From Hippophae tibetana (taxonomy: Eukaryota; Streptophyta; Magnoliopsida; Rosales; Elaeagnaceae): a DNA stretch of 64,000 nt. Position 1 is the first letter of the stretch; the number at the start of each line of letters is the position of its first letter. The translations under genes and the position numbers were made by a program. The stretch is from assembly GCA_037013495.1 (NCBI GenBank), contig CM072805.1:22470669-22534668 (forward strand). The letters are read 5' to 3'. Below the pieces are notes generated by a model. It had not been told where the DNA came from, ran no database searches, and saw only the letters and a list, made by a program, of their open reading frames with translations. Shown one piece after another: positions 24,100 to 37,544 of this stretch.

Positions 24100-27040
24100 T
24101 AAAGAGAGAGACTTACATAGGGAAGAGATTAACTAATCTTATATAATAAAATTGGCCAAAAAGAACAAAATTACAAAAATTAACAAGAAAACATTTTGAG
24201 ATAGAGGAAAATTAAAAAAAAAATTACTATATTTTTATTGTAAAATATTGTACCATATATAAAATCAAGTTGTCTTTCGATCATCCTTATTCTTTAAGAG
24301 ATATTAAAAAAAATTATTAAATAAAGAAAATATTATAAGATAGAGTTCAAACTTGATCTATGATAATGAGATAGAGAGTTCTACAACATAAACTACAATC
24401 CCTATAACCACTCTTTTTTATAAACAAATTAACTTAAAAACTCATTTTATAAACAATGTTGTTAAATAATAAAATGAACTAAGCAATAGGACTAGTTTTA
24501 CCATTCATTTTTATATAAAATAACATTCTAAAATTTAGAACCACAACAAAAACTTACATGATATTGAACAAAATTAAATTGAATGAAATTTAATATTAAA
24601 CGAATTTAAATAATTATAATTTAATTTAAATGATATTCAATATAAAATAATTGACTAATTTTTTTCTAATAGTATAAAATTTGAACTTGATATAAGATGA
24701 ATTATTTTTGTTAATACAAGTTTTAATAGGTACTATTTTTATTATTTTTTAATCCTTTTATTTTTCAAAAAAATTGAATTAATTTGTTAAATTAAATTTT
24801 AATCTTTTTTAAAATTAATATTTTTCTCTTACAATCGATTTTTCTTTAAATTAAATTAAGGGTAACCAGGAAATAAATACCGCAATTATTAATAAAAAGT
24901 CCCCTTTACTAAATTAGTGTAGTATGTCTGCAGTCCTTGAATGAATTTGAATTTATTCATTAAAATGAAACATATCTGTGGGTCGAATTCGTAGATTCTC
25001 ACATAGGAAGATATCAAATAGGATAATCAAACTGAGACACCCAATGTATGATATTTGAAAAGTATTCTTAATTATATAACGAATTTATAGATAAACTTCT
25101 TAATTCTAGAGATTAACATATTAAGATATATGATTTTATCAAAATTATAATTTTACAAATTTGAAATGAAAAAATATCATCCCATTCAATCTAATTAATT
25201 GGGATGCCCGAGATCTTACATGTCTCGTGGTGGGATTTCTATTCTGTTTATTTGTTCACATTAAATCACACACACTTTATATAATATATGAATTGTATGA
25301 AATACTGTGTAATAAAGAGAATTTTTATATTTAAATTAAAATTTAATTTGCAACATAGAAATAATTTTAAAATTTATAATCTTAAAATTAATATTTTTAT
25401 AATTAATTTATATATTTTAAACATTATTTAATATTAAATATTATCTAAATAAATATCGTTCTTACCGTTATTTAGACACCTAGTTAAAAAATATCATATT
25501 GAACCACGGTCAATATTATTGATATATGTTATCTTTTGGTAATTTTTTTTTTAATACAGATAAAATGTATCTAGTCAATTTAAGATGTTTTCGGAAAAAT
25601 GTTTAACGCAATATTTCTCATCACTTACCCCACACTTGCTCAACTTGACAACGGGCAAGCAACTCACTTTCATTATTGATAATTTGTGACTATAAGTTTT
25701 TTGTTTTCGGTCTTTTAATGAGTGAGTTTTTTTGGGTATACTCACTCTGCTTTAGATTTGAGAGTCTTTTTAGTATTATTCTTGAATAATAGTGTATTGG
25801 GTTAGGTACCCAATTTAGTATTGAATTATTGGATAGTATTTTGTATATTTTTACCTCATGTAAATGTTTTGAATGATAGGAAAAAATAGACTGTATTTAG
25901 GAATAATAATGTCTTACGTGATTCGATAACACGTAACAAACATGATACAATATTGATAAAAAAAAATTATAAGAATTAATCAATAGTTTTTATTAATATA
26001 AATATACAATATGAATAAAATAAAATAAATTTTTATATGTATCAATTAATACAAGAATTTAATATATTAATGCCAACACTAAATATGCAATATTGTCGAA
26101 CCTAATTATATTATTCTCAATATTTATTTCTTTTTATTTAATTTACAATGGATACTATTTTGAATTTGGATATGAAATATCCTTGTGCGTTTACATAGTA
26201 GGAAAAGAACATTTGATAATATCTACAACTATTTCTAGATCATTAAAAGGAATATACCAACCATTTATATCTACAATTTGTTTGCTTATATTTTATTAAA
26301 AATAATTTTTTTTTTATCAAAAATAGATTTAAAAGTAAGTATATTTCAAAAATAACATATTTTTTCTTCGGTCAAAGAACACAACTTACTTTTCTAAATA
26401 CTTATAAATAACTTTCGTATTAGGTTAAAAAATGATTCTTTATGGTCGAAATTGTTTTACATGATTTTCAAATCCTAAACAAATAAATGTATGCATTCAG
26501 TGTATGATACAAAGTCCTTGATGTAAATTTGATGAAGAGATAAGCCTCTAATTAAGATATAGATAGCCATAATGTTCTTCATATCTATGATGTAAAATTT
26601 ATTGTGAAAAATGAAAAGTTATTGCATTGTGGGGGTGGATTTACATGGGATTTAGAGATATTTGCATTCTCTTAACTTTTAATAGAGACAATTTTAAATA
26701 TAATATTTATAAAATTATAAATAAATTATGTTTATTAAATAAAATTGTGTCCTTATTAGATTTTAATTTTTTAGTTTTTATCACTTAAAAGTTATTGCAT
26801 TGATAAAACATCAACATTTTGATGAAAATTAGATACAAACCAAAATGATTGTAATTCCACTCCTTGAACATGTGAAAAGAACAATTCAACTGCATAAACC
26901 AATGTACTTCGGCATGGACTTCAAAGACAATATACCACAAGCAACCGTCAATTTATCAAGAACACAAACATCATAGCTGAATTTGAAATGAGAAAAGTGC
27001 ACAAATCAATTATTAAAATCCTGCTTACATCGAAAACAAG
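24100..27040. other. AT-rich intergenic sequence, no gene seen
   Basis: There is no domain-bearing ORF. The 68-codon ORF at 26093 is a chance hydrophobic frame in AT-rich DNA. The last 150 bp should hold the 3' UTR of the PADRE gene. Confidence 0.5.
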
Positions 27041-27045
27041 TAAAT

Positions 27046-27717
27046 TCATGGAGAGAGCTCTTGTATGGAAATTAGGCTAGGCTCCCACCCAACTCCTCTA
27101 CATGATCTTGCCTTTGAAATTGGAGGCTTAAAAGGCTTCTTTCCTTTTATACCTTTTCTCAATAAATTACTTGCCCACCTTTCCTTTGAGAAATTGCATT
27201 CTTTGCAAGAAGAATAGGAATCACATTTCATAATACTTCCTCCTTCTCCACCATGATTCATAATCTTCTCATCCAATACCTCCTCCTCCTTGCCACCTTC
27301 ATATGAATCATATCCTCCGACTTTGTCTTTCTCGGCATGATCACAATGTTTACACTTAAGCTTCTCTGCAGTAGAACAAGGGATTATGTAATATTTCTGA
27401 CCAGGTAAGAGGTACTCCTCTGGCTTTAATAAGGACTCGTGAGGTTTTTTGAAAACTCCAGGCCGAGAAATACACATCCCTTCATACTTTTCCATCACTT
27501 GAGATGCAGGAATTGAATTATGATACAACTCTTGTCTCCCTCCTGGATGAACTATTCTCACATAAAAAACCTTAGATTGTGGATTAAAATCCATTGATAT
27601 TGAACTTCCTCCATCATATTCTCTGTCAATTGACTGTCCTTCAAGTCTTTTCTTTTTCTTAGTTCCATGGTTAATGTTCTGATCTAGCCTCAACCACTGA
27701 ACAAACTTCTTCAGCAT
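27046..27717 (-). CDS. PADRE-domain (DUF4228) protein, single exon, 223 aa
   Basis: One uninterrupted minus ORF from the ATG at 27717 to a stop at 27046. Residues about 48-120 carry the PADRE hallmarks: VFYVRIVHPGGRQELY, ASQVMEKYEGMCISRPGVF, KKPHESLLKPEEYLLPGQKY and YIIPCSTAEKL. A Cys/His-rich stretch follows (KCKHCDHAEK, about 120-127), then an acidic Gly/Glu linker, a second Cys patch (SSCKECNF) and the end motif GVGWEPSLISIQELSP. The family is plant-specific and many members respond to pathogens or abiotic stress; the biochemical activity is unknown. Full length and intact. It lies about 1 kb downstream of the RS-rich gene in the same direction, with no sign of co-transcription. Confidence 0.9.
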   Translation of the reverse strand: MLKKFVQWLRLDQNINHGTKKKKRLEGQSIDREYDGGSSISMDFNPQSKVFYVRIVHPGGRQELYHNSIPASQVMEKYEGMCISRPGVFKKPHESLLKPEEYLLPGQKYYIIPCSTAEKLKCKHCDHAEKDKVGGYDSYEGGKEEEVLDEKIMNHGGEGGSIMKCDSYSSCKECNFSKERWASNLLRKGIKGKKPFKPPISKARSCRGVGWEPSLISIQELSP

Positions 27718-27729
27718 AGCCGGCAGTGT

Positions 27730-28750
27730 TTTCTAATCCAAATTAATCTCATAGTAGTCCATTGGAAGGTATAAAACATTGTTCATGACTGGTCGTTTTA
27801 GTTTAATCTTATTTTAGGACTTCGGTGGAAAAACCAAGGCTTCATGTCATTGACATCAATAACTGGTTTGTGATTTTGTCTTCCCTCTCATCGAGAAAAG
27901 AATATAAGACTTTAGTTACTAACAACAAGAAGAGACAGCACCAAGACATTTTTTTATTAGGGTAAGTCAAAGTTATGACTTGTGATTCATTTCAAAGTAC
28001 ATGGTTTGAAAATTTCTAGATGTCAATGACAATGAAATTATTAACAAAAGCTTGTACGAGATATCCCTAACAATTCATTTATATTGCTTTAATACTCATT
28101 ACAAGCATGTGCTACTTTTCAAAATCAATCACTTTGTATTTTTAATTTAATAGATTTAACTACATCATTCCCCTCAAATTTGGACTCTATTTACCATGCA
28201 AATCCAACACTTTAAATTCAATAATTAGAATTACTAAAGTTTGAATATAGAATCACTAAACTCTGATACTAATTAGAATTACTAGGGTTTGAATATAGAA
28301 TCTCTAAACTCTGATACTATATTAGAATAGTTAGCAACCAAGTGCCAAAAACTACTAGCAGCTAGCACGTCTCTCGCTGTATATAAGAAGGCCTTGACAT
28401 TAAACTAAAAGTTTGACATGCATGCAAGCAGTTAACAAAGTCAATAGATATAAAATTTAAGATACCAATAGACATCACAGCTATTAAACGAGGCCAGAGA
28501 CTTAAAAATACCATATAAACGAAACAACTTCTAGACACATCGTGAAGCTCCTCCATGCTTCCACCAATGACCTTCAAATTAAATTCCGTTACAACCACCC
28601 AAGCAATTAGGTTAATATCTTGAGCCAGTCAAACTCACTTTGAATGGGTGGGTAAGTACAACGATTCTTGAGGGAAAAAGGTTCTTAACCAAGATTTGTA
28701 TGCAGAGTTATCATAGTTCGAACAGCCATCACCTCAACGGAGCCTTTCAA
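27730..28750. other. Spacer between the PADRE gene and the RS-rich gene
   Basis: It should hold the PADRE promoter and the 3' UTR of the upstream gene. The 78-codon minus ORF 28598-28362 has no known domain and lies where the 3' UTR is expected, so it was not called. A 48-bp duplication is listed separately. Confidence 0.4.
28223..28318. repeat. 48-bp tandem duplication
   Basis: The unit starting AATTAGAATTACTA and ending CTCTGATACT occurs at 28223 and 28271, differing at a few positions. Confidence 0.8.
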
Positions 28751-28752
28751 CA

Positions 28753-31700
28753 TCATCTCTTCTGTCGCACAGGTGTTTTGGACCTTGATCTCCATCTCCT
28801 GCAGATAACTTAGCATTCTTAGCAATCAATGATTTAAAAATAATTATTTGAAACCCCCGAGTTTCACCTGAGCTGCTTATTGAGGTACCTATATCTGTCC
28901 AAAACATAAGATAACATTAAAGATTTTATGGCAGCATACCTGTTGCTATCAAGAGAAGAGTAGGGGGAATGCCTGCGCTGAGAATTCTTGCTATGAGGAG
29001 ACCGCGAAACTTGTCTAAAATAAAAACACCCATCATACTTACACAGTAAGTTACACGTACATAGCCCAAAACTGAAACTCTCAACCTTGTTTAGATTCAT
29101 GCTCAATAGAAATTGACATGTTCTTAGATCTATTCTCTTTCTAACTTACAAAAAATGGAGGCTATAATATAGAAAGCCAATATCAGTTATTCATTAATGA
29201 ATATTCAAGAACACCTGCTGAACTACCCATGCAAAATTTACCAGCCCAAACACTAGAAAAACATAATCCGCATAAAAGTTATGTTTCAAATTTAATAACC
29301 ATCAACAGCAGCTCCTAATGTTGTCCAATTAGAGTAACATATTTAAGGAAAAGAACAAGGTGAACACACAGAAATGGTATAACAAGCAGCAAGATAACTA
29401 AAATTTTAGTCCATCTCAAATTGTCAGAAAAGGAGTGACGATCCCATTCCATTTCAGCTCCTTTTCTTTTCTTTGTTTTTCATTTTTCTTTTATTTTTTA
29501 TTTTTTATTTTGGAGGGGATCCGTGAGAGCAACCAAGATTTAGACAAGTCTAATAAATGAAGAAAAATGCATACATAATTAAAAGACCAATCAATTTGGT
29601 TCTATTCCTAAATTAATGTAGTTGTCCAAAGAAAACAAAACTGTGAGGCAAAAACATTGGAGTATCAAAAGCTGATGCAAATGGGTGGGATGGTCAGAAG
29701 AAAAAATACAATTCGAATATAATCAATTAAATAAATTTGCAAAATGAATCAATGGCTAGAGGAAGCAAGGGTGACAGTCGATAGCATAAGAAAGACAGGC
29801 TTGTGTGCTTTGAGACCTCTTAAGGTTTGTGCTGTTATGACTACTCTTTATTCAGTGCATACAAGGTTGATAATTAGACGTGCAAATCAAGTAGCAGATA
29901 TGTGGCTAAAATGTGTCTTTATGGGAGGTGTCTCCAGATTGGCTTGTCAATATTCTTGATGTACTTGGGCTAAAGTTGCAGGAAATAGGGATGTACATGG
30001 CACATCAAGTTTATCCATTTATGAAAATCTTACTTTAAGACCAAAAAACAATATTAATAAAACTACATATAAAACAATCATGAGCTTTGGAAAGAGATAT
30101 GTAAGCATTAGCTGATATTACACTGCAAGCCACCAACTGCAAATCTGAGTAATTTCAGTAACAGCCCACAAAAGTTAAATATAAATACTTCTTTCAGCAA
30201 TGCAGACAATGACCTTTACAATATTAGCATCAAAATTAGATATTTTGACTTTTTAACTTTCCCGATAAGAAACAATATAAAGATGGAAATAAAGTCCTTC
30301 CAACCACCACAAAATAAATAATCATTAATCAATTAAAAAAGAATTATTCAGTTCCAATCTCAGCTTTCATCCTTGCACATAAACCTAAGAGCTACCAACT
30401 TAGGACTTTTAAATCTCCTGTACCACTTTTGGTGTAGCACTGTATGTGCCACTTTTGGTTGTTAAGACATATGAACAAAAGAACCCATTTTTTATGCAAT
30501 TATGTCCACTTTTCCAGCTATTTCTGTCCACCTATTTGTCGAATATTGATGGAAAATACACACACCAAAATATGTCACAAGAGAATTGGACTACCAACTC
30601 AGAGTTATTGATTTCCAATTCTTGCAAAAGCTAAGCTAATGAAGATGAGCCAACATATATACTATCTCATACTATCCAACTCTCCTCCTCAAGTCTCTAC
30701 AATTTTTAGGCACATCACTTGGAATTCGTTTATAATGGGGTTGTAAAGGTTTACACACAACACCTCTGGCCTGATACCATGGAGTGTTGATCTCCATAGC
30801 TGATGCTATCACCATCAAAAGGAAAGTGATTCTGACAGTTAATAAATAGTATATAAAGCAAGATATCAATGAATTCAGTGTGTTTCTCCTATAAAATAAT
30901 TGATAAATCTTTAGTTGAAGAACTTTGATGCTTTCTTTTGACAGTTTTGATGTTATTAAGATAATGTCTCCACAACATTAAACAATATGCCTTCAGTCCC
31001 TCGGTATTATTAAGGCAAAACTGTATGTAAATAGTACAAACATGAAGTATAAATTTAATTGATAAAATATATTAATAGTTTAATGCGGATACCTTCGTCT
31101 AGACTTGACTGGTGAGGGGGATAAGTTACGTTTCCTTGAAGGCAGCCTCCTACAACAATGATATGTTAAATTCTTAGTATGAGCCCGGCATTGCCAGCAG
31201 AAACTAAATGAAATGGAGTAACAGCTGAATGTTCCATAAGCAAGACATAGGAGTAGAAAAGAAAAAGGCAAGAGGATACTAGTAATCAATAAAGAAATTA
31301 TGAAGCATGAAAAGAGGAATAAGCAATGGTGAACCACCTGGAATCATCCAAAGCTTCGTCACTTGAATCATAAGCATAGTTTGAACTGTCTTTGCTGTTT
31401 CTGCCCCTGCTTATTGAAGAAGAGCGTCTTCTCTTGTTCCTGCTTGAGTCATTTGCAAGTTTATGCCTCGATCTGGATCTGTATTCCTCCTTATCCTTAG
31501 TGTGTCCTCTTTTCCTGACAGATTCTTCTTTTGTGCTAGCTCTATGTTGCCTCTCTGCTTCTTTTCTGTCCTCCTTGACATCATGACGGAAGGACCTCTT
31601 TTTCAACTCAGATTCTTGTGCTTTCTCCCCAGATTTAACACTCAGCTCTCTTGTTTTTTCTTTAGATAAATTATGACTGTCTGTCTTTTCCTTTCTCGAA

Positions 31701-34700
31701 TGCATCTCATCCTGCCTCATACGGTTATTGTTGTCCTCATCATCTGTTCTAAATTTATCATTCTCCACCTGTTTTTGGAGATCCTTCCTAGACAAACCCT
31801 TTTTACTTTCATCCTGATCATTCGTACCTGGTTTCGGTCCATTTTCCTTAACATAGTAATCATCTTTTGATACCTTTTTGAGATTATCTTCAGGAAGGTC
31901 AGATTTAATTATACCTGAAGAACCCTTCAACATAGAGGCATCTGTACTGTCTGGTGTACTTGCACTAGCACTAGTTCCATTCTTTCTGCTTCTATTATAT
32001 GTCAGATGAGAAACAGCATCATTATCACAGACTTTGAATCCAATTGAACTGGTTTGGCTTATATCGTTCTCCAAATTTGTCCGATTTCCATTCTGCTCTT
32101 CAAGTGGTGCTAACGAATTATCACTAGTACCAACATCACGTGGGTCTCCTAAAGATTTTTCAACTGAGGGATGCTTGAGAATATCCTTTTTAAAAGAATT
32201 GGGCATACTGGAGTTCAGAATCTCGTCATCCTCGTCGTCATCAGTAGCATAATTACCAAGACCCAATATATCCCCAGGGGATTCAGAGTTGGGTTTCTCA
32301 CCAGCACCACCAGACTCGAATTCCTTGGCTTTGGCCGGAATTAGAACTTTTGCTGATACATTAGGAGGTAACATTGCAGGCAGAGGTGGTGATCCCTTAT
32401 GGCTTGAAATAACTGCAACTTTATCGACTGCAATGTGTTAAGGAAGCAGCAGGATGAGTAGAATTAAGAAGTTGCCTACATCATATCTAGCAATATTTAC
32501 AAAAACGTAATGCTTATGATGCACTTACCTTCATCTGTCACATCTTCATTTAAAACCTTTGTTGCAATTTCATCAAACAGCTCATCTGTTACCTGTTAAA
32601 AGGCAATTAAGATCAGAACACTATAGAGAAAATTGTCACAGACAACTTGTTTGCAAGCAATGAAACCTTTAAAAGAACTTCTGTCAGAACACGCTTTATT
32701 TCCTGATTAATTGTTGCGGTTCTAGCTGCTTCTACAGAATCCTGAAAAAAGAAAAGATGCATAAGGTAAAATCTCCAAGTGAAAATGCATCAAATGCCAA
32801 TACCATGCAATGAAACTAATTTACGTATAACAAGAAGATTAAAAAAAAACCTCCATTTTAACCTTCCCCCACAAAAATGAATGTTAACATATGCAAGATG
32901 AGTATATTCAAGGGGCGAAATGAAAAAACCTCATCGTCGTCATCTTCTTCAGTTGATCTGGCTGAACTTATGCTTTTGCTATCTGCTTGATCTCTATTCC
33001 CAAAATTCTTATCAGCAACTTCATCCTCACGTGACTCTGTTTCCTCCTTAGGATGGTCTACCGAGGAATTTGTAATGACTGCTTTCTTTATTTCTTCCCT
33101 AAGCCAATTAGGCACTGAAGCCTGAAAAATACACCAGAAGATCAAAATGAACATTTAATTGGTTTTTGTCACCATTCAAACATTGATGCACACAAAAAAT
33201 TACCTTCTTGGGACGTTCAGGAACACCAGAAATTCCATATTCACCAGAAAAAGCTGCAGTATGTGGAAGAGCATTTCCTGCAGTGAAGGAAAAGGGAAGC
33301 CCAGTAGAGGGCATTGTTGGCTGAAGGACTGGCCCAGGAAAACTACTAAACGGAGGTACAGCGTACCCAGGTGCAGAAGGAGGTACAGATAGTGAAGGAT
33401 CATGTGGCTGGACCAAGAAAAATGTTAGCAGACAGACACAAAAGATCTGCAAATGAAGAAAAGCTACGAGAATGATAATACCTGAGTGCTTGATAGCATA
33501 ATTGGGGAAGTAGGAGAATAAGCTACACCGGGTGCAACAGAAGCAGTCCAAGTATTCACAGAAGGCATGGGAGGAACACACTCATAGCTTCTTGTGGCTA
33601 CAGCTGAATCATGATACGTATAACTGGAATTTAGGTCATTCTCACGATTGAACCCTGGTGCAAATTGTAAAGGCTGATCAGCAGCATTGCTCATTGATTC
33701 AGTTGAATGGTTGTAATATGGAAATGGGACTCCCTGTGATGGTTGCATGTGGTGATGCCCATAAGACTTCTCACTCTGATCTGAAGTCCCTTCATTACCT
33801 AAATGAAGCAAATAGTCAATAAATCAAAGGAAAGAAAGCCTTAAGCATAAAATAAATTAGATTGCTCCCTAAAGTTCCACTCTCCTTTATTAGAGTACAA
33901 TAGAGCACTCAGTCCCATATACTTTCTGTATAATATAACAAAATCAGTTTCTTTCAAATGGTTGAGTCGCTTAATAGCCTACACAAAGGATTGAAAATTT
34001 TTAACCGTTCACTAAAACTTCTAGTGTATCCTATTTCTCATTCAAAAAAATATATATATAAAAAGAGAAAATCTCTACTCCAGTGGTCAGCTATCAAAGA
34101 GATCACGTCTGATTGTTCCCCATAACCAAATTCCACATGTTGGTTCTCAAGCAATATGTCAAACATATAAACTTAATATTATACCAAGTCAATAAGATTT
34201 ATGAGCTGAAGAAGCACCAGGAAGAACCACAATAATTAAATAACAGAAAAATCACAATTCTGAATCAATTAGACAGGCCAACAGAGAAGCAATAAGTAAC
34301 AATGAGTTTCAAAGCAGCAGCTCTGGAGCAAAAGCTCAAGCTTCACTGACAAATTTAATATACTATGAGAATAGTTACCTGCAATAGAAGAATAACTAGA
34401 AGGTACCTCCTGCTGATGAACAGATGAACTTGTAGGCAGAGTTCCTTGGTGATGAAACACAGCATTTGGATCTGCAGCCGAAGTTAAATCTCTGCCACCC
34501 TGGGGTAAGTGTCCTCCTGGTGCATAGGATGCTGCTCCAGAGCTAACAAATGGAGTTTCTGCAGAGTGAACTGGAGGTTGTGGGAGAGGTGGTGTGGGTG
34601 AAAGCGGAACCTGTTGATAGCTAGACCTGGGATGAGACTGATGCTGAACTTCCAAAAAACGATTGTCAACAGCCTGTGAATATTGATCATGGTAATGATT

Positions 34701-35647
34701 TTGTTCTTCTAGTCTGCCAACTGGTGTGTACTGCGATTGTGGAGGCTGGTTATCCGTTGCTGTTTTAGCATCTGCCCATGCCCTAGCTCTGGCAGCCCAA
34801 TCTTCTTCGTTACTATGAGGTGCTGCTACACACAATTGAATAATGTTATAAGCACATAAAAAGCTAGAGCACGATAAACTCTCAGCAGTACATTATAGGG
34901 GAAACATAATTCATTATGAGATGAATATAGACAACGATCAATCTGATTATCAGATCAAATGTTTTGCTGAATTCACGATAAATAAGAATGAAAGGAAGTA
35001 ATTTATAGCTGTAAGTTACGATAAACAACGAACCCGAGTGATCCCAACCTTGATGATGAGTCCAATTGGTAGTTCCCCATTCCTACAAAAACTTAAAATC
35101 GTCAGTCACTTGCTTAGAGCGAAACTCAAACTCGGCATCCATGAACTCAGAAAATAACTAATAATTAATTAATTAAACTAAACAAATAAACGAGCAAGAA
35201 AATTAACAGAAAAACCCATTAAATTAAAACCCTAGAGAAATCGAAGAAGCAAGAACAAAATTGAAAGATTGTAAATGGAAGACTGAAAGAAGAGATATTT
35301 GGAATTACCTGATTGTGGTGGGGATATGACTGGGGCATCTGAGGAGGAGGAGGAGGAGGAGGAGGAGGAAAGTGATTCTGGTGGTGAGAGGGGTGCGCAG
35401 GATATGGATATGGAGGAGGATGTGGCGGATAAGAACCAGGTGGAGGCGGTGGTTGTGGTGGCGGTGGTGGACCCCACTGTTGCGGAGGAGGAGAAGGTGA
35501 GTGAGAAGGATGGTACTGGAACTGGTTCCCATACCACGACCCATGCGAAGGGACCGGAGCTCTCGTCGGAGGTTGGTGATGGTTATAGGGATCCATCGCC
35601 GGCGGTGGTGGAGGTCTCATATACCGGTGTTGCTGGAATGCATCCAT
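28753..35647 (-). CDS. Proline-rich / RS-rich putative nuclear protein, 12 exons, 984 aa
   Basis: Minus exons: 35647-35309, 35082-35034, 34825-34379, 33798-33482, 33407-33204, 33121-32930, 32741-32667, 32592-32529, 32427-31338, 31149-31093, 29014-28940 and 28798-28753. All introns are GT-AG, phases agree throughout, and the total is 985 codons including TGA. Residues 1-113 are His/Pro-rich with two long poly-Pro runs. Exon 3 has EEDWAARARAWADAKTATD. Exon 6 begins ASVPNWLREEIKKAVI and ends in an acidic run. Exons 7-8 form a conserved-looking helical segment (TINQEIKRVLTEVLLK, DELFDEIATKVL). Exon 9 is acidic, then strongly Arg/Lys/Ser/Glu-rich, and the tail is RS-like (RSPHSKNSQRRHSPYSS, ending RSRSKTPVRQKR). 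This suggests a nuclear RNA-processing protein, but I cannot name the family. Intron 10 (2078 bp) carries transposon remnants. The 3' exons are short and the least certain. Confidence 0.8.
29744..29960 (+). pseudogene. Possible LINE RNase H remnant inside intron 10 of the RS-rich gene
   Basis: The plus ORF contains LIIRRANQVADMWLKC, which resembles the end of the RNase H domain in plant LINE-derived ORFs (family pattern: V-x-R-x-AN-x-VA-x-x-LA). It is antisense to the host gene. Only this motif supports the call; the rest is too diverged to place. Confidence 0.35.
30680..30800 (-). other. Retroelement-like remnant in intron 10 (primer-binding-site-like motif)
   Basis: The minus strand reads ATCAACACTCCA, then TGGTATCAGGCC (about 30781-30770), two mismatches from the tRNA-iMet primer-binding sequence used by many plant LTR elements and preceded by a CAACA-like LTR end. 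No LTR pair was found, so this is tentative. Confidence 0.3.
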
Positions 35648-35659
35648 AGCGTTCCAAGT

Positions 35660-36010
35660 TCCTCTCTGTTTGTGGATTTTTGTTTTCCTGAATCTGTTTC
35701 TTGATTGTGGGGGTCACTTGTGATTATCTGCGGAGAATGAGAAGGGTTTGCATTAAAAAAAAGGGCAAGGTAAATAATATTGGGTTATTTTACCTGAAGT
35801 GGCTTTTTTGTTTTAATAAGATGATTTTTGTTTTCAACCAGTTGTTACAATATAATCGGGTTTTTTCGATAAAAAAATATTATATATTTTATTAATATTT
35901 AGATTTAAAAAATACTAAAGTATCATCTATTCAAATAAAATTTATTAATATATAAATAATAAGACATTAAAAAAGATAATATATATTATCTAATACAATA
36001 TTAATAAATG
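35660..36010. other. 5' flank of the RS-rich gene
   Basis: This must contain the promoter and 5' UTR of the minus-strand RS-rich gene. No TATA box of good quality was found near 35690-35760. Confidence 0.4.

Positions 36011-36013
<3 letters not shown>

Positions 36014-36064
<51 letters not shown>
36014..36064. repeat. (TA)n microsatellite, about 25 units
   Basis: Uninterrupted alternating TA. A second shorter run lies at 36429-36458. Confidence 0.95.
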
Positions 36065-36070
<6 letters not shown>

Positions 36071-36150
36071 CCTTAATTTTTTAAAATGAGTATTTTATTA
36101 ATTTCATGTTTATTGTAATTTTGCTCAATAAATGAAATATAATTTTTTTT

Positions 36151-36352
36151 AAATAATTTAAAAGATACAAAAAAATATTCATTATATAAAACATTAATTC
36201 ATATGTCAAAATATAACTATTTTTTTATAAATAAATTGTTTCCATGTTAAAAATAATTTAAAAGATACAAAAAAAATATTCATTATATAAAACATTAATT
36301 CATATGTCAAAATATAACTATATTTTTTATAAATAAATTGTTTTCATGTTAT
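36151..36352. repeat. 100-bp tandem duplication
   Basis: The block beginning AAATAATTTAAAAGATACAA recurs exactly 100 bp later (36151 and 36251). The copies differ by a few A/T-run length changes, suggesting a young duplication. Confidence 0.85.
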
Positions 36353-36359
36353 TTCAACA

Positions 36360-36426
36360 ACTCAAATGCTAATGTTTCATCTAAATATGTAAAATTATTC
36401 AAAACCCAACCAATAATTAATAAAAT

Positions 36427-36461
<35 letters not shown>

Positions 36462-37530
36462 AGTTGGTTTAATTTTTATTGATTTTTGATACTTGTATAT
36501 CCATTCAATTCATACTTAATGGCTTCTTTAAATATTAAAACCAAAAAAGACAATTAATTCTTTAAAACTAACAAAATAGATTCAATTTGATTGGTTTAGA
36601 ACACTTAGGTAAAAGAATCTTTTTTATTATTTATTTACAATTTTATCCATTTTTGTCAAAATTTGATAAAAGTAAATGAAACTTCATAAAATTGCAAAAA
36701 ATATGGATCCTAATTAGGGGTTAACATGTAGTTTGAATTTTATAAAAATTAAATAAAACGAATTGAATTATTATACATTAAATTAGATCATATCAATTTG
36801 ATCTAATTGTAACTATTTAAAATATATATTAAAATTATTTAATATTATCATTAATTAAGTAATAACTTATTTGACATATTATTAATATTTTTTACATTAG
36901 TTAGAAATATAATTACTATATCAATAATAATATTTTTATTTGTTTTTTTGCTCTTAATTAAAACAATAAAAAAATTTGTTATTTTAAGTGTTAAACTTAA
37001 GAACATTATGTTAAATGGATTTGTTAGGGATATTTAAGTTAATAACTAATAATCAATTTCACCCTTTCCCAAAGGTTTCAATTATTAACCTATTTAAACA
37101 AAAGGTTCCAAAATTATAAATTGTAAATAATAATTTCATTTGATATATAAATTTTTACATTTACAAATTTATTGCACATGACAAAATAACAGGGATAATG
37201 TTTTCGTTTCCTTTTTTCTCCTATTGCCAAAAACTATTGCACGAACTGTGAACCAGGGTTTATCCCATATGAGTATGGACTTTCATCATGTTTAACAAAT
37301 ACTATTTCTTGGTTTGTTTTTAACTAGAGCACCATATTTTTGTATGGTTTGAAGAATTATTATACGGAGACTATGCAAAATTATTATGTTACATAATGGT
37401 AGATAAATTGACTATACAAGATAATCATTTTGTGTGACATAATGATGTTTAAATTAAAATATATAGAAAATTTTCTCTTTTGAAATTATTTTGTTTCATA
37501 GTATCAGAGAGTAAGTTTAATATACTTAGG
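36360..37530. other. AT-rich intergenic sequence, no gene seen
   Basis: No recognisable coding or transposon domain on either strand. Confidence 0.5.
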
Positions 37531-37544
37531 CAAACTAGTAACTC

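Noticed and set aside
28362..28598. 78-codon minus ORF after the RS-rich gene
   Set aside because: No family match, and it lies where the 3' UTR of the upstream gene is expected.
35299..35649. Acidic Glu/Val-rich plus-strand ORF of 116 codons
   Set aside because: It is the antisense of exon 1 of the RS-rich gene; the GGA/GGT repeats are the complement of poly-Pro codons.
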